NCBI RefSeq assembly: GCF_947493595.1
Contig: NZ_CANLRL010000002.1
Location: 124,001-188,000, forward strand
Direction of reading: 5' to 3'
DNA: 64,000 nucleotides
Source: an uncultured Shimia sp.
Lineage (GTDB): Bacteria; Pseudomonadota; Alphaproteobacteria; Rhodobacterales; Rhodobacteraceae
Under the pieces are notes generated by a model. The model saw only the letters and a program-made list of their open reading frames with translations. It was not told the origin of the DNA and made no database searches. Within the stretch, counting starts at the first letter, position 1. Every line of letters begins with the position of its first letter. The translations under genes and the position numbers were made by a program. Below, piece by piece: positions 42,496-52,447 of the stretch.

Positions 42496-43767
42496 TTACC
42501 GAAGTGATTTCAGCAGTGTTAGAGACGCATATCCATCCGGGATCATGCCTTCCGAGCGCTGATAGCCCCGCACGGCGGCGATGGTGAGTGGACCAATCTT
42601 GCCGTCGATCTTCTGGGTGTCAAAGCCAGCTTTGGTCAGGCGCTTTTGCAACTCAATCCGCTCTTTATACGTCAACGCGCGATCGCCACGCGGCCAGTTG
42701 CCTTGAATGGCTGGGCCACCCTGAATGCGGTCAGCGAGATGCCCGACGCCGATTACATAGGCGTCTGCCGTGTTGTAGTGTTCGATCACGTCAAAGTTCT
42801 TGAAGATCATAAACGCCGCCCCCTGCGCTCCGGCAGGCAGAAGGATCGAGGCCTTGCCATGGTTGGGCACCGGACGGCCGCGCATGTCCTTGATGCCCAA
42901 ACGGGCCCACTCACTTGGGTTTTTCAGGTTCTCACGGTTGGCAGAGGCATAATCAAAACCTTTGGGCAATTTCACTTCCACGCCCCAGGGCTGGTTCTTT
43001 TTCCACCCGAAGTGTTTGAGGTAGGCCGCCGTGGAGGCCAACGCATCGGTGGGGTCGCCAGACCAGATGTCGCGTTTTCCATCACCGGTGAAATCCACCG
43101 CATAGGACTGGAAGGATGTCGGCATAAACTGGGTGTGGCCCATGGCACCAGCCCAGCTGCCTTTCATGTTCTGAACGGTCACATCGCCATTTTGAAGAAT
43201 GCTGAGCGCGGCGGTGAGTTGTTCCTCAAAGAAGTCGCCGCGCCGCCCGTCATAGGCCAGTGTGGCCAGCGCTTCGATCACCGGCGTGCTGCCCTTGAAG
43301 GTGCCATAGGCGCTCTCCAGCCCCCAGATTGCCACGACAACTTCTTTGTCGACGCCGTAACGGTTCTCGATCTTCTGAAGTTTCGCATTGTGTTTGCTCA
43401 ATGCAGCCTTGCCGTTCTTGATACGTGCATCGGAGGCGGCGCTGTCGAGATAGTCCCAGATGGTCTTGGTGAACTCGTTCTGGTTGCGGTCCTTCTTGAT
43501 GATTGCTGCGTTGTATTGAACCCCTTGGAAGGCATGATCAAATACCGCCGCGCTGATCCCGGCCTTAAGCGCGCGTGATTTGTAACGCTTGATCCAACGC
43601 TGCAGGCCTTTGGTGGAGGCAGCAACCTCCACTGGCTTTTGAGCCTCAAGCGCATCGACCAGGGGGCGCAATACAGGGCGCAGAGAATATGACGGTGCAC
43701 CAGCCGAGGCCGATGACGTGACGAGAGCACCAATAACCAAACTCACCCAAAACCCAAATGTCCGCAT
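42496..43767 (-). CDS. Lytic murein transglycosylase (MltB family) with peptidoglycan-binding domain
   Basis: The 423-residue product has a signal peptide (MRTFGFWVSLVIGALVTSSASAG). Its MltB/SLT_2 catalytic domain (about residues 50-345) has the catalytic Glu in VVAIWGLESAYGTFKG. The blocks GAMGHTQFMPTSFQSYAVDF and SGDPTDALASTAAYLKHFGW are typical. A C-terminal PG_binding_1 domain follows (LTKAGFDTQKIDGKIGPLTI). There is no lipobox, so it is soluble in the periplasm. A longer in-frame ATG exists at 43821, but GGGAAAG before 43767 and the signal peptide fix the start. Confidence 0.93.
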   Translation of the reverse strand: MRTFGFWVSLVIGALVTSSASAGAPSYSLRPVLRPLVDALEAQKPVEVAASTKGLQRWIKRYKSRALKAGISAAVFDHAFQGVQYNAAIIKKDRNQNEFTKTIWDYLDSAASDARIKNGKAALSKHNAKLQKIENRYGVDKEVVVAIWGLESAYGTFKGSTPVIEALATLAYDGRRGDFFEEQLTAALSILQNGDVTVQNMKGSWAGAMGHTQFMPTSFQSYAVDFTGDGKRDIWSGDPTDALASTAAYLKHFGWKKNQPWGVEVKLPKGFDYASANRENLKNPSEWARLGIKDMRGRPVPNHGKASILLPAGAQGAAFMIFKNFDVIEHYNTADAYVIGVGHLADRIQGGPAIQGNWPRGDRALTYKERIELQKRLTKAGFDTQKIDGKIGPLTIAAVRGYQRSEGMIPDGYASLTLLKSLR

Positions 43768-43829
43768 CACAACTTTCCCTGCCTGTTTGTGAGAAGTGTA
43801 ACGCGCCGATGTGAGTGGCAAAAGCGCTG

Positions 43830-44546
43830 TCAGTCAGAGGCGCGGGGAATTGCCGATTGCTTTTCCTCCGCGTCAAGACGCGCTTTGTATTCACGCAACA
43901 TAGGAATGCGGCGAGGGCGGAAAGAGCCGTTTGTGACGTCAAGGTTGATCATTCTGTCCAAGCGAAAGGCGCGAAAATCTTTGCGCAAATGACAATAGGC
44001 CATCAAACAATGGGCGCTCTGCATAAAGACAATCGCAAGCGGATCAACTTCGCGGGTGGTGCGCTGGCCTTTGGCATCGCCATAGTCAAACGCCACCGTG
44101 CGCTCTTCCCATGCTGCTTGACGTAACACGCCTGCGTCGATGCTGATCTCAGGAGGCTTGTGAAAGCGTTTGGCGGTGAGAACCGCGTGTTTAAGTCGGT
44201 GGGCCTGTGCCTCCGGAAGGCGAGATTTCAGCTTGGTTAGAGCCGATTTTGCCGCATTTGCCAGTGATGGATCGGCCACTTCCATGACTTCTTTGAGACC
44301 AACGACCAGTGCCTCAATCTCCTCCGGGACAAAGCCCAATGGCGGCAGGGTGGCGTCTTCGACAAGGGTAAAACCAAAGCCAGCTTCACCGTCAATCACC
44401 GCGCCAAGGCCACGCAGAGTGTCAATGTCCCGGTAGATCGTGCGTTCCGACACACCGGTTTCTTGCGCCAGCGCCTGCGCGGTGGCGGGGGACGGCAGAT
44501 CACGCAGGGCCTGCATGAGTTGGAAAAGGCGGTCTGTGCGGCTCAT
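43830..44546 (-). CDS. YafY-type transcriptional regulator (HTH_11 + WYL)
   Basis: The 238-residue product has an N-terminal HTH_11 domain (RTDRLFQLMQALRDLPSPAT, ETGVSERTIYRDIDTLRGLG) and a C-terminal WYL domain (RQAAWEERTVAFDYGDAKGQ, YCHLRKDFRAFRLDRMINLD). It is divergent from the GST gene with 86 bases between them, so it may control that gene. The start MSRTDRLF is preferred to an upstream ATG on homology. Confidence 0.9.
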   Translation of the reverse strand: MSRTDRLFQLMQALRDLPSPATAQALAQETGVSERTIYRDIDTLRGLGAVIDGEAGFGFTLVEDATLPPLGFVPEEIEALVVGLKEVMEVADPSLANAAKSALTKLKSRLPEAQAHRLKHAVLTAKRFHKPPEISIDAGVLRQAAWEERTVAFDYGDAKGQRTTREVDPLAIVFMQSAHCLMAYCHLRKDFRAFRLDRMINLDVTNGSFRPRRIPMLREYKARLDAEEKQSAIPRASD

Positions 44547-44632
44547 AATTTTACAATACTGCACCCTACTGACAGAAACTGACAAGAGGCTTCTGTAGGA
44601 CTGTCCCCACAATCAATCAGTGGAGAGTTCCC

Positions 44633-45370
44633 ATGAAGCTAATCTCATTTCCAGGCGACGCGCAGTTTCCAACCCATTCCCCGTTTTGCCTGAAAGCCAT
44701 GTGCTTGCTGGAAATGGCCAAGGTCGATTGGCAGCCAGAAATGGTGCAGGATTTTGAAGCGCTGCCATTGGGCAAGGTGCCGGTGGCACGGGTTGGCGAT
44801 GCCTTGATCCCGGACAGCCACAACATTCAGGCTTATTTAGAGTCTAGAGGGGCAGATTTCATGCCGGGATTGAGCCGGATTGAAAAGGCGGCAACCCATG
44901 CCATGATCCGTACTGTGGAAGAGAGCCTGCGGCTTGGGTTGGTGCATGATCGTTGGCTGAATGACGAATGTTGGGCGGTGATGAAAGAGATCTTCTTTGC
45001 TGCTGTGCCGGAGCCGATGCGTGAGCAGGCGGCGGAAGAAGCTCGGGGTCATGTGCGGGCAGGTTTGATGTCTGAAGGCATTGCGCGGTTCTCGCCAGAG
45101 GACCGTCAGGCGCGGTTTGACAACGACCTTGAGGTGATCGACGCCAAGTTGGACGGGCAACAATTCCTGTTTGGGGACACGCCAACAGCCGCAGACGCGG
45201 CCGTGGCGCCGGTGTTGGACATGATCCTCACGCTGCCAGTTGCCACCGACCTCCGCAAGGCGGTCGAGGCGCGACCCGCATTGGCACCTTATGTGGCGCG
45301 CGTGCGGGACGCGATTTACCCGGACGTTGGCAAAGTCATGCAGGGTTTTTTTAGCGTCGCCGCCGAGTGA
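44633..45370 (+). CDS. Glutathione S-transferase family protein
   Basis: The 245-residue product has an N-terminal thioredoxin-like half (FPGDAQFPTHSPFCLKAMCL, GKVPVARVGDALIPDSHNIQ with the cis-Pro and Ser-type GSH contacts). The all-helical C-terminal half contains FLFGDTPTAADAAVAPVLDM. It is related to the metaxin/FAX-like GST group. Substrate unknown. GGAGAG precedes the ATG. Its last 20 bases overlap the 3' end of the convergent RNase R gene. Confidence 0.88.
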   Translation: MKLISFPGDAQFPTHSPFCLKAMCLLEMAKVDWQPEMVQDFEALPLGKVPVARVGDALIPDSHNIQAYLESRGADFMPGLSRIEKAATHAMIRTVEESLRLGLVHDRWLNDECWAVMKEIFFAAVPEPMREQAAEEARGHVRAGLMSEGIARFSPEDRQARFDNDLEVIDAKLDGQQFLFGDTPTAADAAVAPVLDMILTLPVATDLRKAVEARPALAPYVARVRDAIYPDVGKVMQGFFSVAAE

Positions 45371-47615
45371 CCTTGCGTTTGGTCTTGGCCGCCTTGTGCT
45401 TTGCCTTGGTGGCTTTGCGACGGGTGGGGCCGCCTCGGCCCCGCCCTTTTCCGCCGCGACCAGCACGTTTGACCAGCTCGCCATCCAGCGAGATCAGCTC
45501 CAGCGCAATGCCGCCTGTCACTGGCGCGGCTTCAGTCAGACGCGCGGTTACACGTTGTCCAAGGCCAATCACGATGCCTGTGTCAGAGCCGGTAAGCGTG
45601 TTGGTTTCGCTGTCAAAGTGAAAATATTCGCGGCCCAGTTCCCGCATCGGGATCAGGCCATCGGCGCCGGTTTCATCGAGTTTCACAAACACGCCAAAGC
45701 GAGCGATGCCGCTCACCCGACCGGTGAACTCATTGCCGATGCGCTCCGACATGTAAGCGGCAAGGTAGCGGTCTGTTGTGTCGCGCTCGGCCAGCATGGA
45801 GCGACGCTCGGTGTCAGAAATATGTGTGGCCGTGTTTTCAAGAACTTCGGTGGCCTCGGGCGTCAAACCGTCATCGCCCCAGCCGTGCGCAGAAATCAAC
45901 GCACGGTGCACGATCAGGTCGGCATAGCGCCGGATCGGCGAGGTGAAATGGGCATAGGCCCGTAGTGCGAGACCGAAGTGGCCAAAGTTGGACGGCGCAT
46001 AATACGCCTGCGTCATCGAGCGCAGGGTGGAAATGTTGATCAGTTCCGCCTGCTCCGTGCCAGCAGCGGCATCCAACAGTTGATTCAAGTGGCGGGTTTG
46101 CAGCACCTGGCCTTTGGCCAGCGTCAGACCTGCAGCCTGTGCCGTATCCCGCAAGGCATTGAGTTTCTCTGGGCTGGGCTCTTCGTGTACGCGGAACAGC
46201 AACGGAGATTTCTTGGCAATCAAGGTTTCAGCCGCACAGACATTGGAGAGCACCATGAACTCTTCAACGAGTTTGTGCGCATCAAAGCGGTCACGGAAGT
46301 TGACCGAAGTGACTTCGCCAGCGTCAGACAGCTCAATCTTGCGTTCCGGCAGGTCAAGCGCCAGCGGCTGACGCTCGGCTTTTGCCTTTGTTAGAGCCTG
46401 ATATGCCGCGTAGAGCGGATGGATGATCTCCTCCATCAAGGGCGCACAGCGTTCGTTGGGATGGCCATCTTGCGCCTGTTGCACTTCGCCGTAGTTCAGA
46501 GACGCCACAGAGCGGATCATGGCGCGGGTGAAGCGGTGGCCTAGCTTTTTGCCTTTGCTGTCAATCTGAATGCGCAACGCCAGCACCGCGCGGGGCACGC
46601 CTTCGTGCAAGGAGCACAGGTCGCCAGACAGGCGGTCCGGCAACATCGGCACCACTCGGTCCGGGAAATAGCTGGAGTTGCCGCGTTTGCGGGCCTCGCG
46701 GTCCAGCGCGGTGTCGGATCGCACGTAGTGCGCGACATCGGCAATCGCGATCCAGAGCACATGACCTTCTTTGTTTTTTGGATCATCATCCGCGTGGGCC
46801 CAGCAGGCGTCGTCATGGTCGCGCGCGTCCGCCGGATCGATGGTGACAAACGGCATTTCGCGCAAGTCTTCACGCTTGCCCAAGGGCGCCGGTTTCGCCT
46901 TATCAGACTCTGCTACCACATCATCGGGGAAAGTGTCCGGGATGCCATGTTGGTGGATCGCAATCAAGCTGACAGCTTTGGGGGCCGTTGGATCCCCAAT
47001 GCGCGCCACAACACGGGCGCGCGGCAAGCCAAGGCGGCCTTTGGGGCCGGATTGCTCGGCCTCGACCAGCTCGCCATCTTTGGCACCATGGGTTTGATCG
47101 GACGGCACCGACCATTCTTTGCCGTCACCTTTGTCGATGGGCAGAATGCGGCCGCCCTCGGCGGTTTTGCGGAACATGCCCAAGACACGGCGCGGGTTGG
47201 TGCCGATCCGGCGGATCAGGCGGGCTTCATATTGGATATCGCCCTCATCCAGTTTGGTCAGGCGGCCAAGAATGCGGTCACCCGCGCCGAGTGCCGGGTC
47301 AGACGCACGGGGCAGCACCAGAATTCTGGGCTCTTCGCCTTCCCCATGCCATTCCAGTGGACGGGCAAAAAGATCTCCATCGGCATCTGCCTCAAGGATT
47401 TGCAGCACGGTGACAGGCGGCAGGCTCTCCGGATCGCGGTAGGTTTTCTTCCGCTTTTGCAGATGACCTTCTGCCTCCAGCTCCTTGAGCAGGCGCTTCA
47501 GGTCGATGCGCGCAGCGCCTTTGATGCCAAAAGCTTTGGCGATGTCACGTTTGGAGGTGAGGGTCGGGTTCTCGGAAATCCACTCAAGGACTTCCTCTTT
47601 GCTGGGCATAGGCAT
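45351..47615 (-). CDS. rnr: Ribonuclease R
   Basis: RNase R is a processive 3'-5' exoribonuclease for structured RNA. The 754-residue product has an N-terminal winged helix (EVLEWISENPTLTSKRDIAK) and cold-shock-like domains. The RNB catalytic domain has FVTIDPADARDHDDACWAHAD with the four Asp residues, then RRYADLIVHRAL. An S1 domain follows (FTGRVSGIARFGVFVKLDET). The C-terminal tail is very basic (Gly/Arg then Lys/Arg repeats). An alternative start is two codons downstream. Confidence 0.96.
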   Translation of the reverse strand: MPMPSKEEVLEWISENPTLTSKRDIAKAFGIKGAARIDLKRLLKELEAEGHLQKRKKTYRDPESLPPVTVLQILEADADGDLFARPLEWHGEGEEPRILVLPRASDPALGAGDRILGRLTKLDEGDIQYEARLIRRIGTNPRRVLGMFRKTAEGGRILPIDKGDGKEWSVPSDQTHGAKDGELVEAEQSGPKGRLGLPRARVVARIGDPTAPKAVSLIAIHQHGIPDTFPDDVVAESDKAKPAPLGKREDLREMPFVTIDPADARDHDDACWAHADDDPKNKEGHVLWIAIADVAHYVRSDTALDREARKRGNSSYFPDRVVPMLPDRLSGDLCSLHEGVPRAVLALRIQIDSKGKKLGHRFTRAMIRSVASLNYGEVQQAQDGHPNERCAPLMEEIIHPLYAAYQALTKAKAERQPLALDLPERKIELSDAGEVTSVNFRDRFDAHKLVEEFMVLSNVCAAETLIAKKSPLLFRVHEEPSPEKLNALRDTAQAAGLTLAKGQVLQTRHLNQLLDAAAGTEQAELINISTLRSMTQAYYAPSNFGHFGLALRAYAHFTSPIRRYADLIVHRALISAHGWGDDGLTPEATEVLENTATHISDTERRSMLAERDTTDRYLAAYMSERIGNEFTGRVSGIARFGVFVKLDETGADGLIPMRELGREYFHFDSETNTLTGSDTGIVIGLGQRVTARLTEAAPVTGGIALELISLDGELVKRAGRGGKGRGRGGPTRRKATKAKHKAAKTKRKVTRRRR

Positions 47616-47739
47616 GGGTTGGCCCTAGCACGGTGATGCGGGGAGGTCACGCGGAGAAAATTGGGCGCAAAGAAGGGGCCAGCCCCTTCCTGGGCCTGCA
47701 GCCCAATTCAACCCCGAGATATTTGGGGAATGAGAAATC

Positions 47740-48288
47740 TCAGAGCTGTGCCAGATCAGCAGCGGTGTCCACATCCGCCAGCGTGGCGACGGTGGCAATG
47801 CGCACGCCCTGCAAGGTGGCACGGCTGTCGGCCAATGCATATTCGGTGGACCAGCGTACATTGGTAAAGAGGCCCGGTTTTGGGGCGTGTTTCAATCCAA
47901 CCAGCCAGTAGCCGCCATCCGGGGCGGGGCCAAACACCGCATCATGATCCCCTAGCGCCTTGAAGGCCTGCGCGATGTGAGCAGGTTGGATGCCGGGAAT
48001 GTCGGCACCAATAATGCAGGTTGGACCTTGGTGCAGATGTAACTGCCGTGCCATGCGATCGCCGAGATTGCCACTGCCTTGCGGAAAACGCGGCAGGTGG
48101 GCAGGCCACACGCGCGATGTACGGCCTTTGTGATCCGGCGCGACGGCCAGGATCAGGTTCCAGCGCGGATCCTCAAGGCGGCGCAGCAGGGCGGCGGATT
48201 GGTGGCGGAACCACCAGGCGGCGGCGGTCATTCCAAGGTCACGGCCCAGCCGGGTTTTCACACGGCCCGGGCGCGGTTCCTTGATCAT
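47740..48288 (-). CDS. TIGR04282/DUF2064-family glycosyltransferase-like protein
   Basis: The 182-residue product begins MIKEPRPGRVKTRLGRDLGM, the KxPxPGxVKTRL signature of the DUF2064 family. It also has GADIPGIQPAHIAQAFKALG and DAVFGPAPDGGYWLVGLKHA. Members have a nucleotidyl/glycosyltransferase A fold; some are linked to arsenosugar biosynthesis, but no arsenic gene is nearby. The start may be the preceding GTG, GTG or TTG codons (48291-48297); no clear ribosome site decides. It lies 22 bases after dapE. Confidence 0.85.
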   Translation of the reverse strand: MIKEPRPGRVKTRLGRDLGMTAAAWWFRHQSAALLRRLEDPRWNLILAVAPDHKGRTSRVWPAHLPRFPQGSGNLGDRMARQLHLHQGPTCIIGADIPGIQPAHIAQAFKALGDHDAVFGPAPDGGYWLVGLKHAPKPGLFTNVRWSTEYALADSRATLQGVRIATVATLADVDTAADLAQL

Positions 48289-48310
48289 CACCACAAGATT
48301 GGGGCGGTGT

Positions 48311-49456
48311 TTAGGCAAAATAGTCTCGCAAAATGCGGCTGTAGATGTCTTTGAGCTGGTGGATTTGTGCAACCGGCACCTGTTCATCCACCTGGTGCAT
48401 GGTTTTGCCCACCAAGCCAAATTCCACCACCGGGCAATGGTGCTGCACAAACCGAGCGTCCGAGGTACCACCTGAGGTGGAGAGTTCCGGGCAGCGACCG
48501 GTTTCTGCTTCGACAGAGGCGGCAACCAGCTCGGATAGCGCGCCTGGAGGGGTGATGAAGCTTTCGCCGGAGATGGTGACTTTCATATCGATGGCAACAC
48601 CAGTTTCTGCCGAAATAGTATCTACTTTTGCCTGCATCCACTCTGTGAGGGACGCCCCTGAGTGGGAGTCGTTGAAGCGGATGTTGAGCGTGGCTTTACA
48701 CTCCGCTGGGATCACATTGGTGGCCGGGTTGCCAGTGTCCATGGTGACAACGGCCAAGGTAGACGCGTCAAAGTGATCGGTGCCGTTGTCCAGCGGTTCC
48801 GAGGAGAACTGATCCATCAGACGGGCCATCACCGGCAGAGGATTGTTGGCGCGGTGCGGATAAGCAGAGTGCCCCTGTTTGCCGGTAAACGTGAAATAGG
48901 CGGTCATCGAGCCGCGACGGCCAATTTTCATCATCTCACCCATCTCGTTGGGGCAAGTTGGCTCGCCCACCAGACAGACAGACATGCGCTCTTGCTCAGT
49001 GGACATGTAGTCCAGAAGCGCGGTGGTGCCGTCGATGGCGTCGCCTTCTTCGTCTCCGGTTATGGTGAGGATGATGGCGCCTTCCGGCGGTGTATTCGAG
49101 ACAAAATCGATGGCGGCGGCGGCAAAGGCCGCGACGCCGGATTTCATATCGGTCGCACCACGGCCATACATGATGCCGTCTTTCACTTCTGCACCAAAGG
49201 GATCAACCGTCCAAGCAGCCTCGTCACCGACAGGCACCACATCGGTGTGGCCATTGAAGCCAAATGTCTTGCTGTCGCCCTTTCGGCCCCAGCGGGCAAA
49301 CAAGTTGCTGACCGCGCCGCGATCCACGCGTGTGCAGTCAAACCCGGCGTCCGACAGCCGTTTTTCCAGCAACACCAGCGCCCCACCCTCTTCCGGCGTC
49401 ACAGAGGCACAGCGGATCAGATCTGCGGTCAACTGTGCGGCATCGGTCTTGGTCAT
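48311..49456 (-). CDS. dapE: Succinyl-diaminopimelate desuccinylase
   Basis: DapE cleaves N-succinyl-LL-DAP to LL-DAP and succinate in lysine synthesis. The 381-residue product is an M20 metallopeptidase. It has [16 protein letters not shown] and [15 protein letters not shown] for the first metal ligands, then [15 protein letters not shown] with the catalytic Glu pair. The C-terminal metal His is in [15 protein letters not shown]. The start [14 protein letters not shown] is chosen over an ORF start 24 codons upstream. dapD, which makes the preceding intermediate, is 6.5 kb away. Confidence 0.96.
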   Translation of the reverse strand: MTKTDAAQLTADLIRCASVTPEEGGALVLLEKRLSDAGFDCTRVDRGAVSNLFARWGRKGDSKTFGFNGHTDVVPVGDEAAWTVDPFGAEVKDGIMYGRGATDMKSGVAAFAAAAIDFVSNTPPEGAIILTITGDEEGDAIDGTTALLDYMSTEQERMSVCLVGEPTCPNEMGEMMKIGRRGSMTAYFTFTGKQGHSAYPHRANNPLPVMARLMDQFSSEPLDNGTDHFDASTLAVVTMDTGNPATNVIPAECKATLNIRFNDSHSGASLTEWMQAKVDTISAETGVAIDMKVTISGESFITPPGALSELVAASVEAETGRCPELSTSGGTSDARFVQHHCPVVEFGLVGKTMHQVDEQVPVAQIHQLKDIYSRILRDYFA

Positions 49457-49749
49457 GGCGAGGGTCCTTTGTCTAAAAAGCTTGCGCAAAGGGTTGTGGC
49501 ACAGCCATGTCGGACCGGAAAGCCACATTTAGGACACAAAGCAGTGGGGCACCCCTTAACAAGCGGAAAAATATGCTGTTTAGTTGGCGTTAATAATAAT
49601 TCGACCGAGGCAGGTCACCAGCAGTCCGGCTAAAACAGCCAAAGGTTTCCAACAAACGCATCTCGAAATGCGACGAAACCCCTATGAGCGCCCTGCGAGC
49701 AGGTGGGCGTTGTTGTGTGGCGTGCCTCATAAACATGAGGCGAGAATAA
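49457..49749 (+). promoter_or_regulatory. Spacer upstream of first Hint gene
   Basis: This spacer of 293 bases separates divergent dapE and the first Hint gene. It holds an AT-rich run around 49556-49600 that may contain the promoter, and a small hairpin CGCCC/GGGCG near 49689-49709. The ribosome site GAGGCGAG precedes 49750. No gene is seen. Confidence 0.4.
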
Positions 49750-51321
49750 ATGCCCAGATTGCCCGTAAACACCGGCGCGTCTGCCATGGATATGGCGGAA
49801 ACCATTTTTGGTGATGACGTGACCATTGTGTCCGCAGACTATAATGGGCAGAATTCCTCTTCCGGCATCTACACCAACGGGGACAGTGTGTCTCCGGGTG
49901 CGACCCCAAGCGACGAAGGTGTGATCCTGTCCACGGGGCATGCCAGAAATTTCTCCAATCGCTGGGGCAACCACAACCAACGCACCAACCGATCCACCGA
50001 CACCAACGGTGAGGACAACAACGCCGAATTCAACGCGGTGGCCGGCACCAATACCTATGATGCCTCATATTTGGATGTATCTTTCATCGCCAATGAAGCT
50101 GGTCAAATGACCATGCAATTCGTTTTTGCGTCAGAAGAATACCCGGAATACATCGACTCGATCTATCAGGACTTTGTCGCAGTTTCGATCAACGGCAGCT
50201 ATGTGCCGCTGGAAATTGGCGATGGGGATGTGGACCCGGGCAACATCAACAACGGTGAAAACGAAAGCCTGTTTGTGAACAACACAGGGGGTCTCTACAA
50301 CACCGAGATGGATGGGTTCACCATCACCATGACCCTGACGTTTGACATCGTCGAAGGTATGAACGACATCCGCATTGTGGTGGCAGATGTATCTGACAGC
50401 AGCTACGACAGTTCGCTGTTGATTGCTGCAAACTCACTGCAGACTTCGCTGATTGCCAACACCGATGAGGTGGAATTGCCGATTGACGGCACCCGCACCA
50501 TCGACGTTCTGGCCAATGATGTGAATGACACCGGCAATGCCATCACCATCACGCATATTTCGGGGCAGCCGGTCACAGTTGGTGTGCCGATCACATTGCC
50601 AAGCGGGCAAATCATCACCGTCAACGCAGATGGGACCATCACTTTTGAAGGCGACAGTGATGAAGAAGAGGTCAACCTGACCTACACCATTGATGACGGC
50701 AACGGCACAACCGATGTGGGCTACATCAAGATCAATCAGGCACCTTGCTTCACGGCTGGTACATTTATTCGCACGCCCCACGGCGAGGTGCCGATTGAGT
50801 GCCTGAACGTGGGTGACTTGGTTGAAACCTTAGACAATGGACCCCAGCCGGTGCGCTGGATTGGGCGGCGCACTGTCCCCGCTACGGGCGCAATGGCGCC
50901 GATCCGCATTTTGGAAAACACCCTTGGCAACCACCGCGAGTTGCTGCTCTCCCCACTGCATCGCGTGTTGATCCGCAATGCCTGGGCCGAGCTGTTGTTT
51001 GGCGAAGAAGAGGTTTTGGTCGCGGCGCGCGATCTGGTGAATGACAAAACCATCCGCCAAGTTCCGGGGGGCGAGGTTGAATATGTGCATCTGTTGTTTG
51101 ATGATCACCAGATTGTGTTCTCCGAAAAACTCATGACAGAAAGCTACTTGCCTGGGCCGCAGACCGCGAGCAGCTTTGAGCCAGAAATTGTTGCAGAGAT
51201 CTGTGCCCTCTTTCCCGAGCTCGATCCGGTCTCCGGGGATGGTTACGGTCAAATGGCGCGGCGTGGATTGCGCAGCTTTGAGGTGGCAACCCTGACTCAA
51301 ATCGCCTTTGGCGGAGCCTGA
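49750..51321 (+). CDS. Choice-of-anchor-L and Hint domain protein (first copy)
   Basis: The 523-residue product has no classical signal peptide. Residues about 15-240 resemble the choice-of-anchor L domain (PSDEGVILSTGHA, MQFVFASEEYPEYIDSIYQD). Residues about 245-328 form a cadherin/VCBS-like beta domain (IDVLANDVNDTGNAITITHI). A Hint_2 domain follows from Cys333 (PCFTAGTFIRTPHGEVPIEC, PVRWIGRR, LSPLHRVLI, HLLFDDHQIV). All Hint catalytic positions look present, so self-cleavage at Cys333 is plausible. This would release a 332-residue N-terminal part. It is followed three bases later by a Hint-like gene. The second copy is at 53172. Function unknown; secretion by a type I system is possible for such proteins. 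Confidence 0.8.
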   Translation: MPRLPVNTGASAMDMAETIFGDDVTIVSADYNGQNSSSGIYTNGDSVSPGATPSDEGVILSTGHARNFSNRWGNHNQRTNRSTDTNGEDNNAEFNAVAGTNTYDASYLDVSFIANEAGQMTMQFVFASEEYPEYIDSIYQDFVAVSINGSYVPLEIGDGDVDPGNINNGENESLFVNNTGGLYNTEMDGFTITMTLTFDIVEGMNDIRIVVADVSDSSYDSSLLIAANSLQTSLIANTDEVELPIDGTRTIDVLANDVNDTGNAITITHISGQPVTVGVPITLPSGQIITVNADGTITFEGDSDEEEVNLTYTIDDGNGTTDVGYIKINQAPCFTAGTFIRTPHGEVPIECLNVGDLVETLDNGPQPVRWIGRRTVPATGAMAPIRILENTLGNHRELLLSPLHRVLIRNAWAELLFGEEEVLVAARDLVNDKTIRQVPGGEVEYVHLLFDDHQIVFSEKLMTESYLPGPQTASSFEPEIVAEICALFPELDPVSGDGYGQMARRGLRSFEVATLTQIAFGGA

Positions 51322-51324
51322 TCC

Positions 51325-52431
51325 ATGAGTTGGATTGCACTTTGGGACAAAAAACACGCTTTGTTTGACCCAAATGGATTGGCCCACCTGCGCGGCGGGG
51401 CAACTGCGACAGCTGCCGATCCTCAACGCCTCTCGGACACTCCGCTGCCACGTGGCAGCCTGGTTGTTGAAACGCGGGTGTCCCCTTACGATCGGCCGCA
51501 AACGCTTTTGGGTATGGCCTCCCAAACCGGCAGTGGCTTTCGCTTGTCTCTGCAAGCGGTGCCCGGCGGTGGCGTGGTGCTTGTGCTCAATCGCGGCGGG
51601 CGTACGGCCCATGTGGCGGTCAATCTGGACACTGGTGGGCGTGCGGATGTCTTGCGTATGACCTATTCCTGGGATCTGCCTGCCAATGTTGGACGCCTGG
51701 CGGTGGAGCAACCCGGCACGTGGCGTGTGGCTCTCCGCACATTGGTGCGGCCGGTGGCGCTGACCCCGGCGGAAATCCGGGAATGCGCGCAAGACAATGA
51801 GGCACGTGTGCTTTCGAGCGACTTGTCCTTTATTGCGTTCTCCAACCGGATTGAACCCATTGGCCCCATGCCGAGCCTGTCCGAAGAAACGCCGGTTATG
51901 ACCGCGCAGGGCTATCGCAAAGTCGGCACACTGAAACGCGGCGATGTGGTGCAGACCCCGTCTGGCGATTTGGTGCCAGTTTTGGCCAATGTGCGCAGAA
52001 CGGTGCCCGCCACCGGGCATTTTGCCCCGATCAAACTGCGCGCGCCCTTTTTTGGTCTCAGCCGCGATATTGTCACCAGCCCAACCCAACGGCTTATGAT
52101 TGGCGGCAGCCGGGTCGAGTATATGTTTGGTTCCGAGTTTGTCTTGGTTCCGGCGGGGCATTTGTTACATGGCAACGCAGCAACACATGGCGGAGATGCA
52201 CCCTTGGTGACCTATTGCCAACTTTTGCTGCCCAATCACGAAGCCATTTTGGCGGCGGACACCTACGTGGAAAGCATGGATGTGGGCCGGATGCGCAGAC
52301 GGCAGGATTTGCTGAGCGCCAGCTTGTTATCAGGATACCCGCGCCGGTTGTTGCCAGAACATGCACGCACTGCCTTCCCGGTTTTGCGGGAGTTTGACGC
52401 GCTCACACTGGCGGCCCAGCGCGCGGCTTGA
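51325..52431 (+). CDS. Degenerate Hint-domain protein with N-terminal beta-sandwich
   Basis: The 368-residue product has an N-terminal concanavalin/LamG-like beta domain (about residues 1-150, e.g. PRGSLVVETRVSPYDRPQTL and GSGFRLSLQAVPGGGVVLVL). A Hint_2-like region lies at about 183-320. The Hint start reads MPSLSEETPVMTAQGYRKV, so the nucleophile position is Ser184 instead of Cys. The usual SPQHR box is SPTQR, with the His lost. HLLFDxHE has become CQLLLPNHE. It keeps the fold markers GDVVQTPSG, TGHFAPIKL and ESMDVG, so it appears structurally intact but probably inactive in cleavage. It starts three bases after the first Hint gene and is surely co-transcribed. Confidence 0.72.
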   Translation: MSWIALWDKKHALFDPNGLAHLRGGATATAADPQRLSDTPLPRGSLVVETRVSPYDRPQTLLGMASQTGSGFRLSLQAVPGGGVVLVLNRGGRTAHVAVNLDTGGRADVLRMTYSWDLPANVGRLAVEQPGTWRVALRTLVRPVALTPAEIRECAQDNEARVLSSDLSFIAFSNRIEPIGPMPSLSEETPVMTAQGYRKVGTLKRGDVVQTPSGDLVPVLANVRRTVPATGHFAPIKLRAPFFGLSRDIVTSPTQRLMIGGSRVEYMFGSEFVLVPAGHLLHGNAATHGGDAPLVTYCQLLLPNHEAILAADTYVESMDVGRMRRRQDLLSASLLSGYPRRLLPEHARTAFPVLREFDALTLAAQRAA

Positions 52432-52447
52432 CCAATGCCGATCGATC

